Assembly: GCF_003858655.1 (NCBI RefSeq)
Contig: NZ_RQXV01000006.1
Span: 186,001 to 250,000 of the forward strand
DNA from: Amphritea balenae
GTDB lineage: Bacteria > Pseudomonadota > Gammaproteobacteria > Pseudomonadales > Balneatricaceae
DNA: 64,000 nucleotides
Direction of reading: 5' to 3'
Below, in pieces: positions 9,100 through 18,234 of this stretch. Under the pieces are notes generated by a model. The model searched no databases. It saw nothing but the letters and a program-made list of their open reading frames with translations, and was not told the DNA's origin. Each line of letters opens with the position of its first letter. The first letter of the stretch is position 1. The translations under genes were made by a program, and so were the position numbers.

Positions 9100-9903
9100 G
9101 TGTATAGATTGAACAGTAGCATAAAAAGATTGAGAAAAACCTCCTTGCGTGCCATTGGTTGTTTGGCCCGGTATTGGTTGATGATCTGCGCCGGTGTTTG
9201 GATCGGTTTGCCTGCTGGTGCTGTCAATGCAGAAACGCTGCGGGTGGGGATGCCGCTACCTGGACAGATCCCCTTTTTCTGGCGTGATGACAGTGGCCGG
9301 TATCAGGGTATCTACGCTGATACTCTAAGGGCGGTAGCGGCAGAGACGGGGATTGAATTCGAGTTTATTGCTCTATCCCAGGCCCGGTTAAGGCGTCACT
9401 TTATTGGCCAGGAGATTGATATTGAGGTGGGGGTTTCTACCAATCTTGTTGAGCCCGAGCCGCTGCAGCAAGCTTCGCTTTATAGCCGTCCGTTTGGCAT
9501 TGCCAATGAGGTAATTATTTATAGCCCCGAACTGTCTTTTCCGGTGTTTATTCTGAATGACCTGAAAGGGATCAGGGTGGCGACAGTGAGGGGAACTGCG
9601 GTACCTGATTCATTGATCAGAGAAGATTTTTCGAATGCCTGGCAGATTGCTCAGCGAGTACATCGGGGTTGGAACAAGATAGGTTTGATGAAAGAGGCAA
9701 TCGCCATTCATTATCAGCGGGATGAACACCTGAATTATCAGATATCACTGCCTTATAGCAGTAATCCTGTGCATATTCGTTTGCACCGCTCCCGTCAGCC
9801 TTTTTTGGCGCAGATAAACCAGAGCCTTAAACTGTTAGAAGAGCGGGGTACTCTGGATCAGATTGTTTGTAAGTATCTTTGTGGTCAGCCGGCTACGGAG
9901 TAA
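9100..9903 (+). CDS. Periplasmic solute-binding protein, family 3 (amino-acid type), orphan
   Basis: A 267-residue protein with a charged N-terminus and a hydrophobic segment around residues 20-45 ending AGAVNA before the mature ETLRVGMP start, consistent with export. The mature part follows the SBP family 3 pattern: opening strand LRVGM, then GRYQGIYADTLRAVAAETG, with later segments LKGIRVATVRGTA and LLEERGTLDQIVCKYL. Family members capture polar amino acids or act as sensors. No permease or ATPase is adjacent, so it may feed a distant transporter or serve as a sensor. The start is a GTG at 9100, with a purine-rich AAGGA about 15 bases upstream, further than usual. It is divergent from the AraC-type gene across 57 bp. 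Confidence 0.75.
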   Translation: MYRLNSSIKRLRKTSLRAIGCLARYWLMICAGVWIGLPAGAVNAETLRVGMPLPGQIPFFWRDDSGRYQGIYADTLRAVAAETGIEFEFIALSQARLRRHFIGQEIDIEVGVSTNLVEPEPLQQASLYSRPFGIANEVIIYSPELSFPVFILNDLKGIRVATVRGTAVPDSLIREDFSNAWQIAQRVHRGWNKIGLMKEAIAIHYQRDEHLNYQISLPYSSNPVHIRLHRSRQPFLAQINQSLKLLEERGTLDQIVCKYLCGQPATE

Positions 9904-9979
9904 ATTTCGGGTTTAGCTGAGTCCTATACGTATTTGTATGTTGAACGAACTTAATTGGATGAGTTCAGTTAGAAGAATA

Positions 9980-10009
9980 GGGCAGTGAGGCATAAATGGC
10001 TGACTGCCC
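9980..10009. repeat. Inverted repeat between convergent genes
   Basis: GGGCAGT and ACTGCCC form a 7-bp stem around a 16-base loop between the solute-binding gene and the convergent yghU-like gene. No T-run adjoins it on the plus strand, so it may be a weak terminator or nothing. Confidence 0.3.
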
Positions 10010-10033
10010 AGCGGATAAACTGAGTTGTTATCA

Positions 10034-10103
10034 GGCTTCAGTTTTAAGGCCTAAGTTTTAGAGATTAGGCTTCAGGACTTTAATTTCAGGGCTTTAACTT
10101 CAG
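10034..10103 (-). repeat. Degenerate 14-bp tandem repeat across the yghU-like stop codon
   Basis: Read on the minus strand, five consecutive 14-base units run from 10103 to 10034. The first lies inside the last codons of the glutathione transferase gene, and the stop codon falls in the second. Unit 2 matches unit 1 at 12 of 14 positions; units 3 to 5 match it at about 9 of 14. Confidence 0.55.
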
Positions 10104-10940
10104 TACATTATCTATATCGGAAGCGGAGTGCCTTTCAGGCAGTTGTTGCCAGGGCTCGCCCCAGGTTTTATTGACGATATTGCCCCGTTGTACCGCCGGA
10201 CGCTGCCAGAGCTGTTCGGCCCAACGCTGTACATGGCTGTAGCTTTGTACATTGAGGAATTCTCCAGCATCGTAAATAAGTCCACGTACCAGATTGCCAT
10301 ACCAGGGCCAGATAGCCATATCGGCAATACTGTATTGTTCGCCAGCGATAAACTCATTAGCAGCCAGTTGTTGATTTAACAGATCTAGCTGACGTTTGGT
10401 CTCCATGGCAAAACGATTGATCGGGTACTCAAATTTTTCCGGGGCGTAGCTGTAGAAGTGGCCAAAGCCGCCGCCTAAATAGGGTGCTGAGCCCTGGAGC
10501 CAGAACAACCAGTTCATTACCTCAGTGCGCTCAGAAAGTGTTGCAGGTAAAAAGTGGCCGAATTTTTCAGCCAGATAAAGCAGTATTGCTCCGGATTCGA
10601 ACACTCTGATTTCCTGATCGTCTGAACAGTCCAGCAGGGCGGGGATTTTAGAGTTGGGGTTGATACCGACAAAACCACTGGAGAACTGGTCGCCGTCACC
10701 GATTTTTATCAGATGAGCATCGTATTCTGCGCCTGATTCGCCAGCCGCTAAAAGTTCTTCAAGCATGATGGTGACTTTCTGGCCATTCGGCGTCGCTAAA
10801 GAGTGAAGTTGCAAGGGATGCTTGCCTACCGGCAGTGCTTTTTCATGTGTCGCGCCGGCCGTTGGTCGGTTAAGTTTTGACCAGGTGCCGCCGCTTTCAC
10901 TATCAAAGGTCCAGACTTTAGGGGGTTGGTATTCGCTCAT
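10086..10940 (-). CDS. yghU: Glutathione S-transferase family protein, YghU type
   Basis: YghU-type proteins are Nu-class glutathione transferases that reduce disulfide bonds using two glutathione molecules per subunit. The first ~80 residues carry the family-specific N-terminal extension (WTFDSESGGTWSKLNRPTAG, then LPVGKHPLQLHSLATPNGQKV), followed by a thioredoxin-like domain with NPNSKIPALLD and a helical C-terminal domain containing GGGFGHFYSYAPEK. The start is ATG at 10940, preceded by GAAGAGGCG. A reading from 10997 adds 19 residues without family character. At 284 residues it is the usual size. The nearest upstream gene, a haloacid dehalogenase on the same strand, is 74 bp away. The terminal codons take part in a 14-bp tandem repeat. 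Confidence 0.9.
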   Translation of the reverse strand: MSEYQPPKVWTFDSESGGTWSKLNRPTAGATHEKALPVGKHPLQLHSLATPNGQKVTIMLEELLAAGESGAEYDAHLIKIGDGDQFSSGFVGINPNSKIPALLDCSDDQEIRVFESGAILLYLAEKFGHFLPATLSERTEVMNWLFWLQGSAPYLGGGFGHFYSYAPEKFEYPINRFAMETKRQLDLLNQQLAANEFIAGEQYSIADMAIWPWYGNLVRGLIYDAGEFLNVQSYSHVQRWAEQLWQRPAVQRGNIVNKTWGEPWQQLPERHSASDIDNVLKLKP

Positions 10941-11014
10941 TATCGCCTCTTCAGACAGTTGGTACCGCTGTCTCTGTAAGTTGTAACAGACAAACAATTA
11001 AATTTTTATGTATC

Positions 11015-11689
11015 TTAAAAATCGGTGAGTTGTTCACTGAATTCGATCAGATCGTTAACCACCAGATCGGGTTCGATATCCCAAGGGTCAAATATTTTCG
11101 CCGGGTCTCTCTGTATCCAGGCGGCTTTTAAACCCGCCGCTTTAGCACCAATAACATCCCAGGGATTACCGGATACCATCCAGCAGTTATCGACAGTGGA
11201 GCCGGTTGTCTCCATCAGATACTGGTACACCCGAGGACTGGGTTTATAGATACGGATGTCATCGACACTGATCACATCATCCAGCAGGGGTAATACACCG
11301 GCATTGCCCATGAGAGTATGTACTGCCGCTTCCGGGCCGTTAGAGAATGCAGCCAGAGTATGGCCCTGCTGCTTTAAACTCTTAAGCCCCGGGACTACAT
11401 CGTTGAATGCCGCCAGATTGGCAAACTCAGCCATCAGGGCTTGCTGTGCCTGTTCTGACAGATCGATTTTAAAAACCTTCATACAATATCGCAGGGCTTG
11501 AAGCGTACATACGCTGAAATCCTGATACTGCTGCATCAGGCTCCGGCGAAATGCGTATTCAACTTTTTTCTCGTGCCATAACTGGCCAAATTCTTTAGCC
11601 TGATCGCCTATCAGGGCTTCCAGATGGGTACCCATTTCAACCGGGTCCACTAAGGTTCCATAGACATCAAAACCAATAGTTTGTGGCAT
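11015..11689 (-). CDS. Haloacid dehalogenase, type II (HAD superfamily)
   Basis: Type II dehalogenases hydrolyse L-2-haloacids to D-2-hydroxyacids through an aspartyl-ester intermediate. The nucleophile is Asp8 in GFDVYGTLVD. The second motif is AAFSNGPEAAV, the lysine motif is RIYKPSPRVYQYL, and the last is SGNPWDVIGAKAAGLKAAWIQR, close to the type II SxNxWDxxGA signature. At 224 residues it is family size. The upstream neighbour in the operon direction is the short gene-less stretch at 11690-11811. The yghU-like gene follows 74 bp downstream, suggesting co-transcription of two detoxification-type genes. True substrate is not predictable; many relatives act on other small acids. Confidence 0.85.
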   Translation of the reverse strand: MPQTIGFDVYGTLVDPVEMGTHLEALIGDQAKEFGQLWHEKKVEYAFRRSLMQQYQDFSVCTLQALRYCMKVFKIDLSEQAQQALMAEFANLAAFNDVVPGLKSLKQQGHTLAAFSNGPEAAVHTLMGNAGVLPLLDDVISVDDIRIYKPSPRVYQYLMETTGSTVDNCWMVSGNPWDVIGAKAAGLKAAWIQRDPAKIFDPWDIEPDLVVNDLIEFSEQLTDF

Positions 11690-11811
11690 GGCACTATCCT
11701 TTTTCAGGCTGTATCAGAGCTATTAATTTGCTATAGCAGCTGTTTTTTGCCAATAAGTTCAGGCTATAAATTTATATTCAGATTAATCGATAACTCTGTT
11801 AATAGCTTGTT

Positions 11812-12099
11812 ATGTCCAGGAAACCGTACTGGCAGCTCCATAACCAGCCTAAATCCGCCTGGACGGACGGAAAAGATCTTTCATCGGCTGACGTTATATC
11901 TGAGGTGCTGAGTGACGCAGGTTTTGATGCCGCTCTGGTGATGGAAGCGATGTCACTACCCGAGAACAAGCAAGCATTGATTCAGGCTACCCTGGAAGCA
12001 GCAGAGCGAGGTGTATTTGGCGCTCCGACTATGTTTGTCGATGATGAAATTTACTTCGGTCAGGATCGACTGGATTGGGTTGAAAGAGCGCTTACATGA
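11812..12099 (+). pseudogene. C-terminal remnant of a 2-hydroxychromene-2-carboxylate isomerase-like (DsbA family) gene
   Basis: The 95-residue frame from SAWTDGKDLSS onward matches the C-terminal half of HCCA isomerase/DsbA-family proteins: helices with VISEVLSDAGFD, then the family's GVFGAPTMFVDDEIYFGQDRL signature and a closing helix. Full proteins are about 200 residues with an N-terminal thioredoxin strand-helix unit, which is missing. The ~120 bp upstream have no readable continuation in any plus frame. The first 16 residues do not resemble the family. It is probably the decayed relic of a glutathione-linked enzyme that once accompanied the transferase and dehalogenase next door. An independent short protein cannot be excluded. 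Confidence 0.6.
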
Positions 12100-12275
12100 C
12101 AATTTGATCCTGTTTTAAGCGTACTTTTCCTGGCGTAGCAGAGGCCGCTGCAGAGCTGTGCGGTCTGGCTATCTTCCACAGCGGTCATAAAACACCCTGA
12201 TCTCTTATAATCAACACGGATGGGCTTTTCGTGGGGTAGTGCTCATCTTGCGAACAGAGTTATCCACAGGTTTTG

Positions 12276-12310
12276 GGGGCAAGTATCTGAGCCAGATACC
12301 TGCCCTTTTT
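12276..12310 (+). terminator. Rho-independent terminator (plus strand)
   Basis: A long hairpin, GGGCA-GTATCTG paired with CAGATAC-TGCCC with one mismatch, is followed directly by TTTTT. It terminates rightward transcription past the isomerase remnant, just before the 3' end of the convergent RND gene. Confidence 0.75.
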
Positions 12311-12312
12311 AA

Positions 12313-15300
12313 CTACTGTTGTATCTGTGGCTGATAAGGGATCCGGTATAGCAGGGTGAAGAGCACTGGCACCACGATTAGTGTCAGAATAGTAGCAAAG
12401 CCCAGTCCGAACATAATAGTGACCGCCATTGATTCAAAAAAGGCGTCAAACAGTAACGGGATCATACCCAGAATCGTGGTGATAGCCGCCATGGCTACCG
12501 GTCGAACCCGGCTCACTGCAGAGTGAAATACTGCCAGATAAGGGTCTTTACCCTGGGATAGCTCGAGATTTATCTGATCGACCAATACAATCCCGTTTTT
12601 AATTAGCATCCCGGACAAACTGAGTAGCCCTAACAGCGCCATGAAACTGAAGGGGGCGCCCATGACCAGCAAGCCGAAAGAGACTCCGATGACTGCCAAG
12701 GGAACGGTGGCCCAGATAACTAGGGGAGCCCGGACTGAATTAAACAACAGTACGGTAATGATAAACATACCCAGATAGCCCAGCGGCAGTCCGCCAAACA
12801 GTGCTGCCTGAGCATCTCTTGAGGACTCGTATTCACCACCCCACTCCAGCTTATATCCGGGGGGGAGCGGGATCGCTTCAATGCCCGGTTTTATCCGGCT
12901 AAACAGAGTTGCAGCGGTCTCATCACCTAAGACATCGTGATCGGCCATTACGGTGATAGTACGCTTACGGTCACGACGCAGAATCAACGAGTCTTCCCAG
13001 TCGGTATCAAAACCGGTGGTTACTTGTGTAATAGGCACATAGTCGTTAGCCGCCTGACTATAGATCTGCAGTTCAGGCAGGCTATCGATAGTCAGGCGTT
13101 CTGCCTGAGGTGGCCGGGCGATGATCGGTAGTAGCTGAGTACCTTCCCGATAGAGGCCGACCTGTTGGCCTGAGAAGGTAGTCAGTAACAGTTGATCAAG
13201 GTCCTGTTTGCTGATGCCGACCCTGCGCCCCATCGCTTCATTGAACTGTGGACGAATAACTTTACTGCGCTGGCGCCAGTCGTGACGAATATTATGTGCC
13301 CCGGCATCTGCCTGTAGAACCGCAATCGCCTGGCCGGCCAGCTGACGAAGCTGGTCAGGATCAGGGCCGGTAAAGCGGGCTTCGATTTTGGCATCAGTAG
13401 AGGGGCCGATCTCCATGCGCTTCACTTTAAACTGCGCCTGAGGATAGTTACCTATCATATGATCGCGCAGATCAGCCATAACGCCGGGTAATGAATCCCG
13501 GTCCTGCACCCGGATAATCAGCTGACCAAAAGCGGCATAGGATTTTTCCGGAGCATAGGTCAGCATGAAGCGAGGTGCACCCCGGCCGGTGGTGGTGGTC
13601 ACCTGCTCCACCCGTTCCTGTTGCATCAGGTAGCTTTGGATAGATTCAATATCTTTCTGGGTTTCACGAATATCTGAGCCCTGATAACGCCAGTAATCCA
13701 GATAGAACATCGGTGTGTTTGAGGGAGGGAAAAAAGATTGTTTAACCTGGCTAAAGCCTGCGATAGCCGCAACAAACAGCAGCACCATCATGATCATTGT
13801 CAGGACACGAAAACGCATACAAAAGTTAAGCAACGCTTTGTAGAAGGTAAAAATTGCACCTTTATAGAGAGCGGCATCAGCTTCATCTTCATTACTGACC
13901 TGAGTGTTTTCTTTGAACATAAGATCGGCAAAAAAAGGCGTCAGGGTAATGGCGGTAACCCAGCTGAGGAGCAGGGAGATAAGCAGCACCCAGAACAGGC
14001 TGCCAGCGAACTCACCGGTAGCATCAGCCGAGAGGCCGATAGGTGCAAACGCGGTGATAGCGATGACGGTAGCACCTAGCAGCGGCAAGTTTGTCTGACG
14101 GGTGATATCCAGCGCAGCCTGAAGCTTTGTCTGGCCTTTTTTCAGGCCGATCAATATCCCTTCGGTGATAACGATAGCGTTATCGACCAGCATACCCAGT
14201 GCGATGATCAGTGCGCCCAGCGAGATGCGTTGCAGATCGATGGCAAATAGCTTCATAAAGATAAAGCTGCCTAATACCGTTAACAGCAGGATCAGACCGA
14301 TTAAGATGCCGCTTTTAAGCCCCATGAATATCAGCAGTACGGCAATTACGATAGCGACAGCTTCGGCCAGACTTAGCATAAAGCCCTGCATCGACTTATC
14401 AACTTCTGCTGGCTGGTTATACACACTACTGACTTCCATGCCGATGGGCCGAACATACTCGAGCTCAGCCATGCGTTGTTCTACCGCCTGACCGATCTCG
14501 ACAACATTGACCCCCGAGCTGAACGAGATGCCCAGTAGTAATGCCTGATGGTTGTTGTAGTTAATAATATTCTGCGGTACTTCAGCATAGGCGCGACTGA
14601 TCTCGGCAACATCACCCAGATAGACCAGTTGCGAAGTGCCTGAATTTGAAACCAGTAATCCTTCTAATTCTTTGACACTGTTAAATTCGCCGGATGGGTG
14701 TAAACGGATGTATTCACTATCAACTTTCACACTACCGGAATTAGATACCTGATTCTGGGTTTGAAGTAGCTGATAGATTCGTTCTGCCGGAATTCCCAGT
14801 GCAGAGAGTTTATTTCGGGCGATCTCAACGACGACCTGGGCCTGCTGCTCACCAGCAACGGTTACTTTGCCAACGCCTTTGATCAGCACCAGTTCACGAC
14901 GCAGATAGTCTACATAGTCTTTCAGTTCTTCGTAGGAGTAACCATCGCCATTGATCGCCAGCAGGACGCCATACACATCACCAAATTCGTCGATAACCCG
15001 GGGCTTCATAGTGCCGGGAGGTAACTGGGCTTCAAGATCATTGACCTTACGGCGCAACTCATCCCAGATCTGTTGCAGATCATCTTTACGGTAAGTGCCT
15101 TTCATCTCGATAATGATTTGTGACATTCCGGCAGAGGATATCGAGGTCACAAAATCAACGTATGGGAGTTGTTGTAGCGCATTTTCCAGAGGGTAGGTAA
15201 CTTCCTCCTCAACCTGGGTTGGGGCCGCACCGGGATAGGCGGTGGTAATCATCGCCATCTTCAGGGTGAATGCAGGGTCTTCAAGACGACCCAGACCGTT

Positions 15301-15387
15301 GTAAGAGATGATACCGCCAACAAGCAGCAACAGTGCAAACATCCAGCTGGTAACCGGACGTTTAATCGAGTATTCGGTCAGTTTCAT
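12313..15387 (-). CDS. RND-type efflux transporter, inner-membrane permease subunit
   Basis: A 1,024-residue AcrB-like proton-driven efflux permease. It opens with the family start (YSIKRPVTSWMFALLLLVGGIISY), followed by a large periplasmic loop with PGAAPTQVEEEVTYPLE. A block of membrane helices around residues 335-500 includes the proton-relay segment LGMLVDNAIV. AcrB has two aspartates there; this protein has Asp-Asn, a variant common in several RND branches. A second periplasmic loop and a second helix block follow (residues ~860-1015, with LSLSGMLIKNGIVLVDQIN). The gene follows directly on the adaptor with no gap. Substrates cannot be read from sequence. Because the adaptor is interrupted, the pump may be non-functional in this strain. 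Confidence 0.92.
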   Translation of the reverse strand: MKLTEYSIKRPVTSWMFALLLLVGGIISYNGLGRLEDPAFTLKMAMITTAYPGAAPTQVEEEVTYPLENALQQLPYVDFVTSISSAGMSQIIIEMKGTYRKDDLQQIWDELRRKVNDLEAQLPPGTMKPRVIDEFGDVYGVLLAINGDGYSYEELKDYVDYLRRELVLIKGVGKVTVAGEQQAQVVVEIARNKLSALGIPAERIYQLLQTQNQVSNSGSVKVDSEYIRLHPSGEFNSVKELEGLLVSNSGTSQLVYLGDVAEISRAYAEVPQNIINYNNHQALLLGISFSSGVNVVEIGQAVEQRMAELEYVRPIGMEVSSVYNQPAEVDKSMQGFMLSLAEAVAIVIAVLLIFMGLKSGILIGLILLLTVLGSFIFMKLFAIDLQRISLGALIIALGMLVDNAIVITEGILIGLKKGQTKLQAALDITRQTNLPLLGATVIAITAFAPIGLSADATGEFAGSLFWVLLISLLLSWVTAITLTPFFADLMFKENTQVSNEDEADAALYKGAIFTFYKALLNFCMRFRVLTMIMMVLLFVAAIAGFSQVKQSFFPPSNTPMFYLDYWRYQGSDIRETQKDIESIQSYLMQQERVEQVTTTTGRGAPRFMLTYAPEKSYAAFGQLIIRVQDRDSLPGVMADLRDHMIGNYPQAQFKVKRMEIGPSTDAKIEARFTGPDPDQLRQLAGQAIAVLQADAGAHNIRHDWRQRSKVIRPQFNEAMGRRVGISKQDLDQLLLTTFSGQQVGLYREGTQLLPIIARPPQAERLTIDSLPELQIYSQAANDYVPITQVTTGFDTDWEDSLILRRDRKRTITVMADHDVLGDETAATLFSRIKPGIEAIPLPPGYKLEWGGEYESSRDAQAALFGGLPLGYLGMFIITVLLFNSVRAPLVIWATVPLAVIGVSFGLLVMGAPFSFMALLGLLSLSGMLIKNGIVLVDQINLELSQGKDPYLAVFHSAVSRVRPVAMAAITTILGMIPLLFDAFFESMAVTIMFGLGFATILTLIVVPVLFTLLYRIPYQPQIQQ

Positions 15388-16485
15388 TTACAGACCCTCT
15401 TCCCGATTCCAGGGGCGAACCTGCTGACCTTCTGTCAGGAAACCAGCACCCACCGCAATAACCTGATCGCCGGGCTCAATACCACTCAGGACTTCGATAC
15501 CCTGCTGCTTAATTTCGCCGACAGTGACTTCCAACCGATGAACCCGTTGGGTTTGCGGATCAAATTTCCAAATATAGCGGGTACTGTCTGACAGGGGTTC
15601 GCCTTCAGCAGCAAAGACTGCGCCGACAGGTAACATTAAGCGGGTATTGCTCAGATCAGTGACTTTAGACAGATCGATACTGATGCTGGCTGCCATCCCT
15701 GGTAGTACATTAAATGATTCAGGGGTGGGTAGGGAAAACACGACTTTATAGGTCAGGGTCGAGGGATCTGCCTGGGTATCCCACTCTTTTACACTGACCA
15801 GAAAACGTTGGCCAGGATGGGAATCAAATACCACGGTTGGTTGATAGCCGGTGTCTTTCTTTATCCGCGAAACAATGTTCTCAGGCATCTGGATTGAAAT
15901 ATCAATCTGATCCCGGGTTTGTAGCAAAAGCACGGTTTGCTTGGCCTGAATGTTCTCATATTTTTCCACCATTAACTTAGCCACGCTGCCGGTAAAGGGG
16001 GCACGCAGGTAGGTGTATTCCAGGTCAGTTTTAGCCACATTAAATGATGCTTGGGCGACTTTCAGTTCGGCGCGGGCTTCATCAAATTTAGACTGCGATA
16101 TCAGCTTACGGGCGAGTATCTATTTGGCTCGTTCAAATTGAGATCTGGCCAGTTCATAACGGGCCTGGCGGTCGTCCAGATTCAGCTTGAAGTCTTTAGG
16201 GTCCAGTCGTGCCAGAATCTGCCCCTGCTCGACTTCACTACCGGGTCTGACTAACAGCTCAGTAATCTGACCGCTGACTCTGAAAGCCAGTTTTGAATCG
16301 GCATTGGCTTCTACTTCTGCAGGAAAGCTGCGCACTGCAGATAAAGTTGGATCAGTGACCTGAAAGATTTTAGCCGGACGAATAACCTCCGCTGTTGAGG
16401 CCTGATCGCTGTTGTCACTACAGCCGACCAGAACGAATAGCATCGCCAGAATAGAAAACTGAAATGGCCGATAGAAAACGTGCAT
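15388..16485 (-). pseudogene. RND periplasmic adaptor (membrane fusion protein) interrupted by an in-frame amber codon
   Basis: Read from ATG at 16485, the frame encodes a lipoprotein signal (hydrophobic stretch ending LFVLVGC, lipobox Cys near residue 22) and the barrel/lipoyl half (FRVSGQITELLVRPGSEVEQGQILARLDP). At 16120-16122 it meets TAG, right after QFERAK. The same frame continues without shift (ILARKLISQSKFDEA), completes the helical hairpin, and carries the second lipoyl half, beta-barrel and membrane-proximal domain to 15388. The whole is about 365 residues, normal for the family. A restart at the GTG at 16038 would lack export signal and hairpin. So the gene is intact apart from one codon, possibly GAG, CAG or AAG before mutation. 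It overlaps no other gene and abuts the permease start. Confidence 0.85.
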
Positions 16486-16696
16486 GGCAAACCTCGGTAG
16501 ATGTTTTATCTGTATTAAATCGGATAGTGATTTATAAAAATTGGACTGAAATAACGGATTCAGGCGAACTCGGATGAGTTATAAGAATAGATGATGCCGA
16601 ATCGGTTTAACTCAGAGAAATTGATAAGTGAAATATAGAATAGATTTTGCTTAAATAATATTCACAAAATATTGCCAACAGGTTAAATTAAATTTA

Positions 16697-17593
16697 ATGA
16701 CGTTAGAGCAACTACGTACGCTTAGTCGCATTGTAGAATGCGGATCCCTGAAGCAAGCAGCTGAAAGCCTGCATAAAACTCAGCCTGCACTGTCGATGGC
16801 GATTAAGAAGTTGGAAGCGGAATATGGCTTTGAGATTCTGAACCGGGAGAGTTATCGGCTGAGTCTGACGCCAGCGGGCAGAGCGTTTTATCGTAAGGCT
16901 CAGGAGCTACTGTTAAATGCGGATCAACTTAGCTCGATGGGGCAGCATCTGGGCGTGGGGAATGAGCCGTTGGTGCGTTTTGCATATGATCTGACATGCC
17001 CACACTCTCTGATTTTAAAAGTATTGAAAAAATGCCAGCAGCAATTTCCTGATACTGAGTTACATGTGTTAGGTAAATCTCGTTTTGGCGCGCTGAAACT
17101 TTTGCAGAATGGTCAGGCTGATCTGGTAGTGAGTCCCTGGTGGCCAACACTATATGCATTGGGTGATTTGGACACCCAGGCTATCAGTCACTTTAAGATC
17201 CAGCTGGTGGCTGCGCCAGAACTGTTTAAAGCGGGGGAGGTGCAGAGTACCGGGCAACTGAAGTCCCAGGTTCATCTGATGGTGGAAGAGAGTGGTCTCA
17301 GTTTCGATACGGAAAGTCTGATGCTGATCAAGGGGGTCAGGCAATGGAAAACCCGGGATGCCAATACCCTGAAGCAGATGCTGCTTGCCGGGCTGGGTTG
17401 GGGGTTTATCCCCGAACATATGGTACAAACTGAGCTGGCTCGTGGGGATCTGGTCAGGCTGCAGCCCGAAGACCTTGAGTACAGTATCGATGGAGAGATC
17501 AGGCTGGTTCGTCGACAGGAGCATAGTTTAGGTCCGGTAGCCAGTATGCTGTGGCAATCCTTTGCCGAAGCCAGTATGACAACCCCGGTATAG
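16697..17593 (+). CDS. LysR-family transcriptional regulator
   Basis: A 298-residue regulator with an N-terminal winged helix-turn-helix: LEQLRTLSRIVECGSLKQAAESLHKTQPALSMAIKKLEAEYG is the standard LysR DNA-binding signature, split here across residues 3-45. The rest is a periplasmic-binding-like effector domain, without recognisable ligand residues. It is divergent from the RND pump genes across 211 bp, the usual arrangement for a LysR regulator of the neighbouring operon, so the pump is the likeliest target. The ATG at 16697 lies after an A/T-rich leader with no strong ribosome binding site. Confidence 0.88.
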   Translation: MTLEQLRTLSRIVECGSLKQAAESLHKTQPALSMAIKKLEAEYGFEILNRESYRLSLTPAGRAFYRKAQELLLNADQLSSMGQHLGVGNEPLVRFAYDLTCPHSLILKVLKKCQQQFPDTELHVLGKSRFGALKLLQNGQADLVVSPWWPTLYALGDLDTQAISHFKIQLVAAPELFKAGEVQSTGQLKSQVHLMVEESGLSFDTESLMLIKGVRQWKTRDANTLKQMLLAGLGWGFIPEHMVQTELARGDLVRLQPEDLEYSIDGEIRLVRRQEHSLGPVASMLWQSFAEASMTTPV

Positions 17594-18234
17594 CTTTAAT
17601 TCGCTCACTCAGTTTTAAGTTATCCCCGGATGCTGTGGGTAACTCTGTTTATATGGTGAGTGTGGATAGTGCAGAGCGCCTGCACGGGTCATTTCCGGGC
17701 TAAGGGTTAATCTGTAACCGGCGTATTCAGGCATGTTATTTCGAGCGTCTTAAAGCTGATCGATAAGCCATCAAATAACCTACTTTTTGCGCAGGTGCAG
17801 CAAATTTTATCGCCATCTTTCAGAAGGGATAAGTGGCATCACTGAGTATTTTTTTTACTTTATTTGATGATAGCTGATTTTACTTCTGGCATTTCCAGCA
17901 TCCAGAATATCTCTGGATGGCTATTTCACAATATTTTCGCCTAACTGTTTAAATAATAAGACTTAACTAGGGAAATCCCTTATTTTGGTGTCTAAAGTTT
18001 TTTCTATTTCCTATCGCTAAATTGCAGAAAATAAACCTGTTATATCAACGATTGGTGATTAATATTTCTGTCGTATTTTCGTTTACCTCGGGCTAAAAGT
18101 AAGTTAAAACTGTTTTCCCGTCTTATCCGGACGGGTCTATATTAAAAATAATAAATCCCCAAAAGGGATCTATGACTATCCACTTAGGGATTCTTTTTAC
18201 CCAGAGAATTCATAAAAATAATGAAGAGGAAGTT
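17594..18234. other. Long intergenic region upstream of the bkd operon
   Basis: About 640 bp, A+T-rich toward the right, with no convincing gene on either strand. It holds a CATCCAG/CTGGATG inverted repeat (about 17899-17920). A CCCGTC/GACGGG hairpin lies about 100 bases before the bkdA1 start, and AATCCC can pair with either of two downstream GGGAT copies, the second followed by TTTTT. This region presumably carries the promoter and control sites of the keto-acid dehydrogenase operon. Confidence 0.5.

Noticed and set aside
12260-12268. Perfect DnaA box (TTATCCACA)
   Set aside because: A single box with no cluster, no A+T-rich unwinding region and no dnaA or other origin genes nearby; likely chance or a minor titration site.
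15388-16038. Separate shorter adaptor gene starting at GTG 16038
   Set aside because: It would lack an export signal and half of the domain structure; the frame is continuous with the upstream part apart from one TAG.
18172-18234. N-terminal extension of BkdA1 from the upstream ATG
   Set aside because: The ATG at 18235 has a much better ribosome binding site and the extension shows no family similarity.
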